Program-made: the position numbers and the translations under genes
The notes under the pieces: generated by a model
The model's input: only the letters and a program-made list of their open reading frames with translations
The model's database searches: none
What the model was told of the DNA's origin: nothing
Shown here: positions 1 to 14,200 of the stretch, piece after piece
Position numbering within the stretch: position 1 is the stretch's first letter
Layout of the letters: each line of letters begins with the position of its first letter
From: Aphanomyces cochlioides
Lineage: Eukaryota; Oomycota; Saprolegniomycetes; Saprolegniales; Verrucalvaceae
NCBI GenBank assembly: GCA_019828595.1
Contig: JAHQRK010000004.1
Span: forward strand, 2,852,001-2,916,000
Direction: 5' to 3'
DNA length: 64,000 bases

Positions 1-44
1 CTTCGTCTGTTTCAAACGGTTCAACTGGACTCTATTCCAACGTG

Positions 45-2005
45 TTAGATCAGTATTTGACGAGAGGTGAATACAATGAGGTCTTTGTCTTGATCTTGCT
101 CTGGCCTTGTAGCTTGAAATTCTTTTCGATGATCATGAATTTGACGCAACCACTGGCTTTCATCCACACAGCCTTCCAACACAACAGACTGACTAAGCCG
201 CGGCAGAATCCACACAACAGCGACACATTGCATCAAACAGGTCACGCCAACCAGTGTCCAGCAGTAAGTATGACTCAGTGTGTCATGATGGGACCTCGCA
301 AGATCTAGCAATGGTATTAATGGATCCAAAAGGGACAAATGCGTCGTTAATAGGAGTAGCACCGAGCCAAGTGAGACAGCGACAACAAAAGCTGACACTG
401 CAAAAGCAGTACGTAGCCCTCCCTGGAAAAGGTAGTTTAGAAATGAAACTCGAAAGCCAGCTAGACGTACCGTATTCGTCACGTAAAACAAAGTATTCGC
501 AAAAAGCGGTAGCAGCATGAGGACCATCGGATAATAGTATTCGCCGATTGAGACAAACGTTCGTGCCGAAACAAGCAAATAGAAGTAGAATGACTGGTGG
601 AACTTTTCTTCAAGATTGCTCACAGCCCGTAAAACTGATTCGATTGACCGCATCCAATTGACTAAACGAAGTGACACCCCATTACTGTCTGCGTGAAGTG
701 CAGTTAGAGTAATAGCATCGATATTGTAGTGAATAAAATTTGCATGCGACCCAGATGGACCAATCGCCAAAGTCTTCATGAAGCGAAACAATGTCAAGAG
801 GCGAGATACATAATCATGGCTTTCTTCGGGCATAACACGGAGTAACCAAGAATGGAGCCATGTCAAGATATCATCGCACTCGATCGAAGAGTCTGCGCAT
901 CGGTCAAGGACAACAGATAATCTCTCATTTTCCAAGGTTTCCACGGCAACATTTATCAAATCCAGGTTTGGTAACTGGCCGTTCATGCCTGCTCCGAATA
1001 TACCCACCTAATTAATGTCTATGAGATGAGGAATGGGAGTTAGCAGTCTCACCGCATTGTACTTGCGATTATCCTTGCTAGTTTCAAGATTAATTGCTCC
1101 TCGTATAACTCCAGCGTGCATCTCGAGGGCAGACGACGAAAATGGGCTCGAATGATATGCTTTCAGCCATGCCTGAAATGACATTAATACGATATTTCGA
1201 AATTGATCTGACCTCTACGCCAGGCGAATATCCGTCACGACCGTCATTTGGGCCATCTAGACGACATTGTCAAGCAAATGTGGAAACTTGGAATAACCAT
1301 CAGTGAGGAGGAGGATGAGATCTTTGGCGAGCCACTTCTTGTTATCGAGATATCGAAGCATGGCGAGACCAACAGAGAGCGCTGAATATCCGTTCTTGTT
1401 TGTAGCTGGCACATTCGGATATTGCGCGACCAGCCTATTACATATTGGGAAACAATCGCAGTTGAGGTATTACACAATGGATTCTTTGCCATCGACCAAC
1501 GGAGCTCCTCTCAAGACAGCATACACATTTGTACGATTCAAGTATTCAGAATCGTATAAATGCTGCGTATACACCTGTCGGTATACCTCGACACCAGGGA
1601 TCTCATGCAGTTTAGACTCGATCCAATCTATCACGTGAGTACACGTGCTGTGTAAGTCGCATCCATTGTCGTCCGTAGACTCGAGGTTTATGTAATCTCT
1701 GTGGTAATTTTTTGCCCATGCTGCCTAGTTTCACGGCATTTGAGCATGGTATAAACTCGTCGTCTTACATGGGTATCAGAGATGCTGGCTGTTATTGTAT
1801 CAGCGAGCATTGCATTTTCGGAAAAGTACGTTCCTCGGGTCTTGGGCTCTGCTGTCGTGATAGTCGCAACAGGATGAAGAAGCACCCATACAATCCCCAA
1901 CAAAACTCCAATCCATGAAATATACAAAGACAACGGCTGGAAGCGTCCTTTTTCCACTAAATGCTGAAGGAGTCGGCGCTTTGGCGGTTCTTGCTCGGCG
2001 CTCAT
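45..2005 (-). CDS. GAA1: GPI transamidase subunit GAA1/GPAA1, 6 exons, 585 aa
   Basis: ER membrane subunit of the GPI transamidase, which attaches GPI anchors to proteins. The N-terminus has one hydrophobic anchor followed by a lumenal start resembling the family motif (TYFSENAML). The middle has an M28-peptidase-like segment (AWLKAYHSSPF, then MNGQLPNLDLINV, a GAA1 hallmark). A second hallmark, LEEKFHQSFYFYLL...FVSIGEYY, precedes the C-terminal membrane segments. Introns at 1697-1734, 1435-1473, 1257-1297, 1173-1212 and 1008-1052 (38-45 nt, GT-AG) restore one frame of 586 codons including the stop. The length is close to the human and yeast proteins (about 600 aa). The first ATG at 2005 opens the only frame with the N-terminal anchor. 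It is transcribed divergently from the dynein gene. Family assignment is from recognised motifs and is firm; exact splice sites are inferred. Confidence 0.9.
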
Positions 2006-2263
2006 TCTCTTGGTGTCCGCAAAATCAGCAAGTGATCGTCGATCAAAACAGAGCTGAACATTGGGATAATTGGGAAAGATTCAAAAGCGCACAGGGAAAT
2101 ATCCCATTGAAGTACCTGTATGATATAATAACTGCTTAAATTATATATACTATTTGTCAAAGTACTTGCAAAAAGTTATGATATTCGATTCACGCTTTCA
2201 GTTGAAGAGTCACCTTGGTTTGGCGCGAGAACCCGCGCATCAGGACAGAACCTTCGATAGGGC
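2006..2263. promoter_or_regulatory. shared divergent promoter region GAA1 / dynein heavy chain
   Basis: This is 258 bp between two start codons on opposite strands, so both promoters must lie here or overlap the 5' ends. An AT-rich TATA-like stretch (TTATATATACTAT, about 2138-2150) lies about 115 bp before the dynein ATG. No other element was recognised. Confidence 0.45.
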
Positions 2264-5200
2264 ATGGCTGAAGCGGAAGAACATGCTTCACTCCGCTCCA
2301 AAAACAACGATACAGCAGGATCCATTTCATCTGATCCTCGCGTGGAATTTATTCGACGAATTGTTGAATCTACTTTTCGATCGGCCAATTTGGATGCACT
2401 TCGTGCGTTTTTCACATCGGATGCCACAACACGAAAGGTGGCCGAGTTTATTGCATCGAGTGAAACCCGCACCTTGCTTGTATCGGAGACGGCCCCCAAC
2501 AAATTTGCGATTTACACAGCTGTGACTCCGGCCCTGGCGGGAAGAGATGCTCTCACGAATGTATTGTATATTCTCAAGACAATGAAAGGACCCGTGAGCG
2601 CGGAGCGCTATACAACGGAGCTAATCATGGGGACACTCAACCGTGGCATTCTTGAGACCATGTCTCGCATGATGACAGACATATTTGTTCCTCTTGCAAC
2701 GCTTCCAGCGAATCAACTTTTGTGGCCTGAAATGGTTGCGACTTCAGTCTCTGAGAATATCCAAACGTTTATGTCAAGCTTGCAGATTACTTTGGGCCAA
2801 ACCAAAGGTGAGACGTGCCTTCCACTCCCACCCGAGACGAAGACAAGCACAGAGGAGGTGAAACTCAAAGATCAAGTCCACGTGCTCGAAGGCTGCTTAA
2901 TCACTTGGACTAAACAAATCAAGAATATCCTCAAGCTGGATCCCGAAATGCTCTTAAACACACAGGATAAGCATAACCCTGGCCCATCAGAAGAGAATCG
3001 ATTTTGGATTTCGAAAGCCCGCAATCTCAATTCAATCTTCGACCAACTCCAGAGTGAGAGTATCCGCAAAGTCCTAGCATACCTCGACGCATCCAAGAGC
3101 ACTTACAACCTACCTTTTGCCAAACTATGCAAGGAGGTCTTTCACGCACGTGCTGAAGCAAATGACAATGTATTCTTTCTCGCTCCTCTATTGCCCTGGT
3201 AAAGTATTTTCATGTATTTTTCTCACGTTTTCTACTATAGGTTTGATAAAATGGAGAACGAAGCTGACTTTACAGCTCTGGTGGATCTCTTTCGGCCTAT
3301 GATGCATTCCATTCTCTTGGTCTGGAAATGGAGTCGCTTCTATAATACACCTCCGCGACTTGTCGTCCTGATTCGCCAAATCTGCAACGAGCTCATTCGC
3401 AAGGCAAGGAATTCAACATTTTGGCACTCATATTAAGTTTTGTTAGGCCTTCAACTTTTTAAATGGAAAAATGCTCTTTGACCTAATCGACGCCGATGAA
3501 ACCCTAAAGGCACTCGATGGATTGAAGACAACCTTGCGCGTTTGCGCCAACTTCAAGGCTACGTATTTTGACTACAAAGCCAAGGCAAATGTTGAATGCC
3601 CACAAAATCAATGGCGTATCCAAAACAATGCACTTTTTATTCGCCTTGACGCTTTCCTGGAGCGCTGTCATGACGTCTTAGAACTTACCCAGACAATATT
3701 GCAGTTTGGGAAATTGAGTAAAATTGAGGTACTGCTGAATTGAAAAATTACAACAACTACATCACCGTGTAGGTTGGTGGCACAAAAGGCAAAACGCTGA
3801 CAACTAGCGTGCATCAAATCTTCTCTGACTTTCAGGAAACTGTGAGTGTTGTGAGAAATGTTCAATACGATCTCCTCGACATTGATGCCAAAGGCTTCGA
3901 TGATGACTTTTACGAATTTCGCTCAAAGAATAAAGAGCTTGAACGTCGTCTTGCCTCAGTTGTTAACCAAGCATTTGATGACTCAAAATCGATTACAGGA
4001 CGTTTCAAACTTTTGGACTCCTTTGATGATCTCTTGGAAAGGTAAGGTATAGCATTGGAGACCTTGTTTGACCGAAAGCCCAGACCAATTATCAAGAATG
4101 AACTGGAAAAAAAGCACGCGCTCTTAATTGCTTCCTACCACGACGATCTTCACACTGTTCAACAAGTTTTTATCGAGAAGCGTGATATGCCACCCATCGG
4201 TTATAACTTCCCACCATTTGCGGGTGCTGTGACATGGTGCCGTGGGCTGTTAGATCGAGTTGCATATCCAATGGAAAAGCTTAAACGGCTCAATCGGTCA
4301 ATTCTTGAACGTGAAGATTCCAAGGAAGTGATAAAGATGTATACAAACTTGGTGGCATCACTGATGGAATTCGAGGCTGCTACAGTTAAAACATGGGCTC
4401 ATTCAATAGAAATTTCGTCAAAGTCCAAGCTTAAGCTTCCTCTTCTTCGAAAAGACCCCGATAGTGGTATGATGTTCACAAAAATCAGGTATCTGATGAC
4501 AGTGATATAGGGCTTGTTTTTGTAAACTTCGACCCTGCCCTTGTTCAACTCTTACGTGAAGTCAAGTACTTTATTGTGTTGAAAATTGAGATTCCCGAGG
4601 AAGCTATGACGATCTACCGTAAGGCTGAAGTATTCCGTCGACAAACTGGTAATTTGGATTTGATTGTCGACATGTACAATCGAGTGCACACAACGCTTTT
4701 GGTTGTTGAGAGACCGCTGGTGAAGTCGCACCTAGACAAAATCGATCAAATCTTATCCCGTGGAATCCGGTCTTTGAATTGGAAATCCCACGGAATCGAC
4801 ATGTTTTTGAAGGATAGCATGACTGATGTCAATGAAGCCTCAGCATTGCTAGATGCAATGAAAGCTCATATGGCTCGAGTGCAAGAGCTCTTGGACAGTT
4901 GGACGATAGGTTGGTTTAATATGATTGTGTGTTTGAACAAGATGTAGGTCTTCTGTTTGAACGCCGATCCAAGCCGCTCAGTGTGAATGAGTTTAATGAG
5001 TCCCAGCAACCACTTCGTTCAGCAAAGTATTTACTCATTAAAGAAGGAGGGAATGAGATACACCGCTTGCTCAAAGATATGCTGAAAAAACTAAAAGTGT
5101 CGCAAGGAAGTCCCGATTGGCGATCATATGTCGACTACATCAATGGTGTGGTCGAAGATGGCTTAGCAAAAGTTGTTTTGACAACGCTCCAGTACATTCA

Positions 5201-8200
5201 GTCTCAATTGAGCCCATCAAACATAGACTCCCAAGATTTGACTCCTATCATTGAAATCGAGCTGGACCTTTATGGGAAGGATATTGTGTTTGTGCCATCA
5301 GTGGGCTCTCTTCCTGGTAAAAATGGTCTCACTGATGTTGTTCAAGCGTGGGTCGAAGCCACATTTCAAGTTGCATCACTTTTCAAGCGATTGGACACAT
5401 CTGAAGGCACTTACTTGAAAGAAATGCGTGAACACCCAGACATACAGCGTTCGGCGGCCGAAATTCACAACAGTTGCCTCGCTAATGAAGCTGCATGCAT
5501 CAATTATAAGAAGGAGCTTCTGAAATACGAGTACCTCTGGTCTACAGACCTGAACCAAATGTTCTCTGCCTTCTTGATCTCTGCTTGGGCTCCATCTGAC
5601 TCAGCTCAAAGCACACCCATAACAGGCGACCCAAATGCCAGTGATATGTCTGGACCACTTCTAGATTTGTCAAAATTCGACGAAAAAATCCAAATGTATC
5701 TTGGTCTCCAAAACGAAATTAACGAAACAAAACACTCACGAGATTTATGCTTTGTTCGTGTGAATTCACTTCCTATCAAACAAGCTTTGAGCACTTGGGT
5801 GACCAAATGGGTATATATGTTCACTCAATTTTTACATGATCGTGTTGTCAACCAGCTGACGTGGGTTGAGTCATTTATGGCGAAGGTCAATGCAGGCCTG
5901 GACATCGATGTCGGTGTTGGCGATACAGTCAATTTGATGGCCTGTATGAGGCATATTCAGGACGTTCGCCGATTAATGACAACCAAACAAGTTAGCTTTG
6001 GACCAATTAGAGAAACAGTCTCACTCCTCAAGCGCCATGGCATTCATCTTGATGCAACGTATGTTGGCAAAGAAACTGCGCTGCAATTTTTGGAGCAAGC
6101 TCCACACAGATGGGACTCGATGGTAAATAAGACTTTCAAGAAGAAAGAGGTTATCGCTCCGATGCAAAACCAAGCGGTTGAAGCGATCAAGTTGGATTTG
6201 GTTACATTTTCCAAGCGTGTTGCTTCCTTCAGAGATGAGTTCCTCGTAAAAGCACCATTCAGCTATGATGCAGTAGCTGCTACAATATCTCCTGCACATT
6301 TTAGCCTCGTAACTCTTGAAAAAGGCACACGAACCTAACATTGAGCTTAGGTTGTTGCCAAAGCTATGGATCTCCTTCGTGGAGTTGAAGCTAGATTAAC
6401 AGAGATGGAAAGTGATGCCAAGCGCTTTTCTGAGCTGGAAGATATGTTTGAGATATCCTCGACAAAGTTTGAAGGGCTTAACGTGTGCCGCTGCGATTAT
6501 GGGCTGCTGCATAATGTGTGGACTATGTTCCATGAAACAACAGCAACTTTTGAAACATGGCATAATCTCTCTTGGCAAGATGCCGACATCGAAGCACTGC
6601 GTGACGAAGTTAAGACAATGACAGCAACTATGCTTCGTTGTCCAGTCAATGTACGCGAATGGGCAATCTACGAAACAATGGAGACGAGCTTGAAGCAAAT
6701 GAGCGCTACTTTGCCATTGATTCAACTCTTGCATTCACCAGCAATGCGAGAGAGGCACTGGAAGATTTTGCTTGTAGCTACCAAGAAGAGCAATTTAAGC
6801 CAGACATGGAATGCCCACATGGATAATGTTCACTTAGCAGATTTAATACAACTTGAATTGCACCGCTTTGAAGTCGAAGTGCAAGACATTGTGGAAGTTG
6901 CCACGCGCGAACTAAAGATTGAAACTGATCTGCTCAGTATTTCCAACATCTGGAGCGCTTGGAATTTTGCGGTTGTACCCCACGATGAATCGACCACGAT
7001 TTTGCTGGCATCACAAATGGACGGGATAATTGAAATCCTCGAAGAGCAGCAAATGGCGCTCCAAGCAATGGCTAGCCAAGGAAAGTTTGCTGAGTATTTT
7101 CGTGACAAAGTTCTGTGGTGGCAACAAGCTCTCGGAAATGTAGAAACTGTCTTGAAATTATGGTTTACAGTTCAACAAACATGGTTGTCGCTTGAAAGAA
7201 TTTTCATGAGCTCAGAAGATATTCGCCTTCAATTACCCCATGATACGAAACGATTTGAAGTCATTGACGCGCAGCTCAAGGAACTGTATAATGAGTTACA
7301 TGACCACTTGGGTATCTTGGAAACGTGTGGCAATTCGAATCGCGAACCAATGCTCAAGGAAGTTCATGCTGAGCTAGAAGTTTGCCAAAAAGCACTGAAT
7401 CAATACCTTGATGCCAAGAAAGATGTATTTCCACGCTTTTACTTTGTTTCCAATGCTGCCCTGCTCGACATTCTCAGCAACGGAAATGACCCGCTCAAGA
7501 TCCAGCCACACTTAGGCGACTGTTTTGATGGCATTCGATGTCTGCAATTTGAAGATGTCGCTGCGACGCCACTCGTAGCAACCTCGGCAACATCAAAAGA
7601 AGGAGAATTCGTCAGCTTTCCTACCGCCTTTGTCATTGCAGCTGGAACGGCTGTAGAGCTGTGGCTTCACGATTTGCTCTTGGTGATGCAGAGTACACTT
7701 CGACGCATTATTCAAGACGCTGTTGAGGGCACAGCAGCATGGGGCTTAGAAGTCGCACGGCATATGTGGGTGATGGACTACCCAGCACAGCTTAGTCTCT
7801 TGGGCTCCCAAATCGTATGGACCGAAGAATCTGAAAAGGCGCTTGAAGAAATGGAAGGAGGTCAAGAAGACGCGCTCAAGAAATATTATGATGTTTGCAA
7901 CGCGCGGCTAGATGATTTGATAAAGCTGGCTCAAGGTGTGTTGAAATTTTCGTCAAGATATCTTAACACTCTTAGGGGAACTGACCAAACTTGATCGTCT
8001 TAAAATCATTACTGTCATCACAGAGGATGTCCATGCCAGAGACGTCGTTCAAATGCTTGTGTCAAAAAAAGTTGCTTCTGCCGCAGATTTTACTTGGCAG
8101 TCCCAACTTCGATATTACTATTTGGAGCCTCAGACGACTAAGCAGGTTGCCATTCGGCTATGTGATTTTCGTGCTCTGTACTCCTATGAGTACATTGGCA

Positions 8201-11200
8201 ACTGTGGCAGACTTGTAATTACACCTCTTACAGATCGCTGCTATGTAACAATGACAACAGCTCTAAGACTTTACTTGGGTGGTGCCCCTGCTGGTCCAGC
8301 TGGAACAGGTAGACGATTGCTAAGGATTTGATTGCTAAGGCTCATAGGAAAAACGGAAACTACAAAAGATTTGGCGAGGGGTATGGGATTAATGTGCTAC
8401 GTGTTCAATTGCTCTGACCAAATGAATTACCAAACTATGGCTGATATCTTTCGTGGCTTAGCTCAGTCAGGCACTTGGGGCTGCTTTGATGAATTCAACC
8501 GCATCAATGTCGAAGTATTGTCTGTCGTGGCGACTCAAGTGAAAACTGTACTGGATGCTATTTCTTTGCTTGCAATACCAGCAAACCGTGAGCTCGAATA
8601 CCAAGCAGTTCCAGCTGGTACGATCTTTTCAGATAGTCAATTTCACGTCGATGTCTCTAGGTACACCACCTGTCAAGGTGGGCACATTCCACTTTCAAGG
8701 CAAAAAGTTGGCTTTAGTACCTACAGTCGGCTTTTTCATAACGATGAATCCAGGCTATGCAGGACGAACTGAGCTGCCGGAAAACCTAAAGGCACTCTTT
8801 CGATCCTGTGCAATGATTCGACCTGACGTGCAGCCCATATGTGAGAATATGCTCATGTCAGAAGGCTTCCTGCATGCACGTTCATTAGCCAAGAAATTCG
8901 TTACACTTTATCAGCTCAGCTCCGAGCTTCTTAGCAAGCAAGTGCATTACGACTGGGGACTCCGCGCTGTTAAATCGGTTCTCATGGTTGCTGGAAGTTT
9001 AAAACGCGCCGACCCAACGGCTCAGGAGGAAACAGTACTCATGCGAGCTCTGCGTGACTTCAATATTCCCAAATTGCCAGTCCGAGATGTCCCCACTTTT
9101 CTTGGACTTCTGAAAGATTTATTTCCTACAACGGCAGTCGAGGCATGCCCTGATCACTCACCTCTCAAACCAATTTGTGGCAAAGTTTGCTTGGAACATG
9201 GACTCCAGGCCGAGGAACTATTTGTCAAGAAAGTCATCGACTACGACCAACTACTTAAAGTCCGGCATTCTGTCATGCTTCTTGGTCCTGCAGGCTGTGG
9301 AAAAACGACAATTTGGCGCACTCTGTCGCATGTACTCAATCACAATCAATCCAAGCCCCTTATTGTGTACGAGACGATTAATCCTAAATCGGTATCCTCG
9401 GATGAATTGTATGGGTACATGACATTGAGTCGTGACTGGAAAGATGGTGTCTTGTCTATGCTCATGCGGTCGATGTCAAAAGAAGTTGCACCATATACTT
9501 CACATCAAAGAGGAAAGTGGGTCATACTGGACGGTGATATTGATGCTATTTGGATCGAAAGTATGAACACAGTCATGGACGACAATAAAGTGCTAACACT
9601 TGTGTCGAACGAGCGCATCCCGCTCACGGAAAGTATGCGCATGGTTTTTGAAGTTCACTCACTGCACAATGCAACACCTGCCACAGTCAGTCGCGCAGGA
9701 ATCTTGTACATCAACGATATCGACATTGGCTACCTTCCATTTGTTGAATCATGGGCCCAGACTCGCAAAGAAGGAGGCATTTGGAGTGCTCTGTTTCGAA
9801 AGCACGGAGAAACTTTTCTACAAGTTTTGGCCGAGCACAAAAAAGACCTACATTTTATTGTTCCAACCTCACCGATTGCGATGATTACTACTCTTTGTCG
9901 CTTGCTTGAAGGTTTTACTGCGACTTTAACTGAGACGCAGAAAACACCAGAGATCTTAGAAAATGTGTTCCTGTTTTGCGCGTTCTGGGCCTTCGGGGGT
10001 GCTCTTGATGCTGAGCCCAAGGACAGTCGGCGGGCCTTTAGCCACCTAATCAAGCCCCTTCTTGCGAAGACTTCAACCAAAAAAGAAGTTAAGTCCCCTG
10101 AAAACGAATCAACTTTATCTGTTTTCGACATGCGATTGGAACTCGAGTCGAATGAATTTTTACCATGGAGCGATGTTGTGCCTGAATGCAGTGTTGTATT
10201 AGGTGATGTCCCCTTCCACTCAATAGTTGTTCCTACAGTCGAAAGCGTTCGCCTGCAATACTTGATGCAGCTTCTTTTGCCCACTCGCGCTGCAGTAATG
10301 TTTGTTGGTGGTGCTGGAGCTGGCAAGACGACAGTAGTGCGGGACTGCTTCAAGCACAAGGATGATATAAATGTAGCAACTATCCCCATACATTATTTCA
10401 CAGATGCAGCAACTCTGCAAAGCCAGCTCGAAGCACATGTCGAAAAGCGCAGTGGTCGCATATATGGCCCTCCTCACCAATCGTCCCTTGTCTACTTTTT
10501 GGACGACTTAAACATGCCCTTGGTTGAAATATACGGCACCCAAACAGCTCTTGCGCTCCTCAGGCAGTATATGGATTACAATGGTTGGTACGATCGCGTC
10601 GAGGTCGGTTGCAAGAAGACGATTCAAGACATTCAATTCGTTGCATGTATGAACCCAAAGGCAGGGTCATTCACAATTAACCCTCGACTCCAGCGCCATT
10701 TCGCAACGTTTGGTCACCTTTTCCCATCAAAAGCTGACTGTATTCACTTGTTCGGTACAATTTTCAACAATCATTTGCATCCCTTCAGCGATGCTGTGAA
10801 GCGTATGGCGTCAGGTCTTTTGACAGCTACGATGGATTTGCATGCAGAGGTGCGCGAGTCCTTCCTTCCCACTGCTCTAAAGTTCCACTATAACTTCAAC
10901 CTCCGTGACTTGAGTTCATTATGTCAAAGCCTTGTTGCAACTCGTCCTGATGTCTTTACCACTCCTCTGAAAATGGGCCGGTACTGGCTCCATGAGTGTG
11001 CACGTGTGTTTGGAGACCGTCTGACGACAACTCTTGAATGCTCAAGGTTCCAGGATCTCCTCCTAGAGCATGCGAAAAAACACATAGAAGAAGACGTCGC
11101 TGAGCTCAATGCTCAACCAATTCTATTCACCCGAATTCCTCGTGAGGTCGACTTTGTCTCGACATACGCCCCAGTTCCAATGAAGGATCGCACAGAATTG

Positions 11201-14200
11201 CACAATGCTCTGCAAAACCATCTCCAATCCTACAATGAGGTTTTTCCCGTCATGAATTTAGTCCTCTTTGATGCGGCGATGGATCATGTGGTACGTTCGT
11301 CATTTCGAGCGGACTTTTCACAATTCTGTAGATTCGTATTGTACGCATTCTTGCAATGCCCCGAGGTCATGCTATGCTTATTGGGGTTGGCGGATCTGGC
11401 AAACAGTCACTAACAAAGTTGGCCTCATTTATTGTCAAATATCCATTAGTTCAGCTCTGTGTGAAGGCAAATTACGGTTTAGGTGAACTGAAGGAAGACA
11501 TTAAAGATCTTGCTCGTCGTGCTGCAGTGAAACCTGGTCAGCCGCTTGTCCTTTTATTGACGGACTCCCAAATCGTGGATGAATCTTTTCTCGTGTACTT
11601 GTGTGCACTTATCGCAAACGGATCCGTAGCTGAGCTATTCACGGTGGAAGAAATAGATACAATTCTAGCGTCACTTCGTGTTGAGGCCAAGGCCAACAGT
11701 ATCCCCGACTCTCGTGATCACATGGTAATCAAAACGATGCACCATTTCCTCATTTTTCACAACAATAGATCACATTTTTTCTTGACCGAGTTCGTAGCAA
11801 TCTCCATGTTGTCTTCGCCTTTTCCCCTGTTGGATCGTCTTTCCGAATTCGCGCACGTAAATTCCCCGCGCTTGTCCAATGTGTTGCAATTGATTGGTTC
11901 CACCCATGGCCCAAAGAAGCTCTCGTAAGCGTCAGTTCTTCTTTCTTGAGTGAACTCGAGTGGTCGTCGCCGGCTGTTGCTGACAACGTAAGTCATCACA
12001 TGGCTGAAGTACATCTCTCGGTTATTACTGCATCCGCCCAGTTCAAAGCGAGCCAAGGTCGCTTTAACTATGTCACGCCGACTTCATTTCTTGAGCTGAT
12101 TGTATTCTACAAGAAGTTGCTCAAACACAAACGAAAATCACTTCAAGGGCTCATCAAAAGACTTGATGTAGGCCTGAGAACACTTAAAAAGGCTTCGGAT
12201 GACGTCGAAGCCCTCCAGCGAGAGCTGAAGCTTACGATGAAGAAAGTGGACGAACGAAAGAAAGGCACAGAGGCACTTCTCGAGCAAATGGGTAAACAAC
12301 GCAATGAAGCCCAAGTCAAACAAGCAAGGTAAACTACTGACACCTCCAAACCCATTTATCTACTTTAATAGAGCTGATGAAGAGCGCCAAAAGGCATCCG
12401 TTGCTGCCGAAACTGCTTCAAAAATTGAGCGCCAAGCATCAGCTGAATTGGAAATTGCACAGCCGGCACTAAAAGCCGCCCAAGAGGCGGTCAATTGTCT
12501 CAACAAGGCAAGTCTGACGGAACTTAAATCTATGCAGAAGCCTCCTGCTGGTGTGGACAAAGTTACCACAGCAGTCTTGATGATGCTGAAAGAAGAAACG
12601 AAGAATTTCTCCTGGGACAATGCCAAGAAAATGATGGCCAAAGTTGACACATTCAAACTTCAGTTGGAGCAATATGACAAGGAGCATATTCCTGAAGAAG
12701 TGGTTCAGCGCGTTGAACCCATCTTGGAAGATCCAAACTTTAATTATGAGAAGATGAAATCCAAGTCTGTTGCAGCTGCTAATCTCTGCTCTTGGGTGAT
12801 AAATATCATGACGTATAACAAAGTCTACGTGAAAGTGAAGCCTCTCATGGACGCTCTTCAAGAATCACGTGCTGCTAAGGCCAACGCTGATGCTGCTCTC
12901 GACAGTGTTATGGCCATGGTAAAAGAAGTTGAGGCTCAGTTAAACGCTCTCCAAGCCTCATTCCGCGAGGCAACCAACGAAAAGGCTAAGGTGCATCTCA
13001 TTATTCGCATGAATCCTCATCCTGTCGTCTGCGTTAGGTGGAAGCCGAAGCTCGAAGTTGCCAAGATCGCCTTGGACTAGCCGAGAGACTTGTCCTTGGG
13101 TTAGCCTCTGAAAATGAGCGATGGAAGCGAGAAATCGATGTCCTTAAAGTCGGCGAGGTATCGCTAGTTGGCGATGTTCTCCTCGCTGCTGCATTCGTGA
13201 GCTATATTGGGGCTTTCGACTCGGAATTTCGCAATCAGCTGTGGCGACACGTACGAACAAACATATTAAGCACGAATAGTTCTGATTGTATGCACAGGTG
13301 TGGTTGCCGGATTTGGTGAGTAGGGAAATTCCACTTAGCCTCCGTCCAGAGGAGAAATCAAACTCAAACGATCCAATATCTATGCTAACTGACGATTCTG
13401 CAATCGCTCAGTGGATGAACGAAGGTAATTTCTTATTGTGGACGATTTGAATGACTATACCAGGCTTACCTGCCGATCGAATGTCAATCGAGAACGGTTG
13501 CATAATCTCAAGCTGTGAGAGGTGGCCACTACTGATTGACCCGCAGCTTCAAGGTCTCAATTGGCTGCGTTCAAAGGAAATGCAGAGACAACGCACATTG
13601 CCAGCCGTTCATTCAACAGAAAAGTTAAAATCTGATGCTGAACAAGGATTGGAGAAGAATAAACTCACTGAATCCGCGAAGAACTTGGGCTTGCAGAAGA
13701 TTAATCGGAAGAAGCAGTCCAAAGATGGCGGTGATGACCCTCAGAAGAGAGATGTGTTGAAAGTCAATTCAAACGAGCCAAACAAGACGCACGATAAAGA
13801 CGCCTTGTCGTTCGTTGTTTTGAGTGTAACTCAAAAGTTATGGCGGAAACACTTGGAGCATGCGATTACTGATGGAGCTACTGTGTTGCTTGAAAACCTG
13901 GGTAAGCTTCATGACTGTTAAATAATTAAAATGGCATTTCTTAGGCGAATCGATTGATGTCACACTAGAGCCAGTGTTAATGCGACAAATTTACAAAAAG
14001 GGCAAAAACTGGTTTGTGCGCATATCGGGGGACGAAATCGAATACGACTTAAAATTTCGACTATTCCTGCATACTAAAATGTCGAATCCCCACTACCGTC
14101 CTGAAATTGTTGCACATTGCACATTGATAAACTTCATCGTGACAGAAAAGGGACTGGAAGAGCAGCTCTTGACTCAAGTTGTGAACCGAGAGCAGCCTGC

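Noticed and set aside
4030..4090. Apparent in-frame stop (TAA) in the dynein coding frame after LLER
   Set aside because: A 42-nt GT-AG intron (4042-4083) removes it and restores the family sequence LLERPIIKNE; not a nonsense mutation.
8600..8700. Apparent frameshift before the [16 protein letters not shown] segment of dynein
   Set aside because: Explained by an intron at 8618-8660 that joins AVPAG to [13 protein letters not shown] in frame.
9730..10389. 219-aa antisense frame inside dynein
   Set aside because: It lies wholly opposite the AAA2-AAA3 coding sequence and is a by-product of codon composition.
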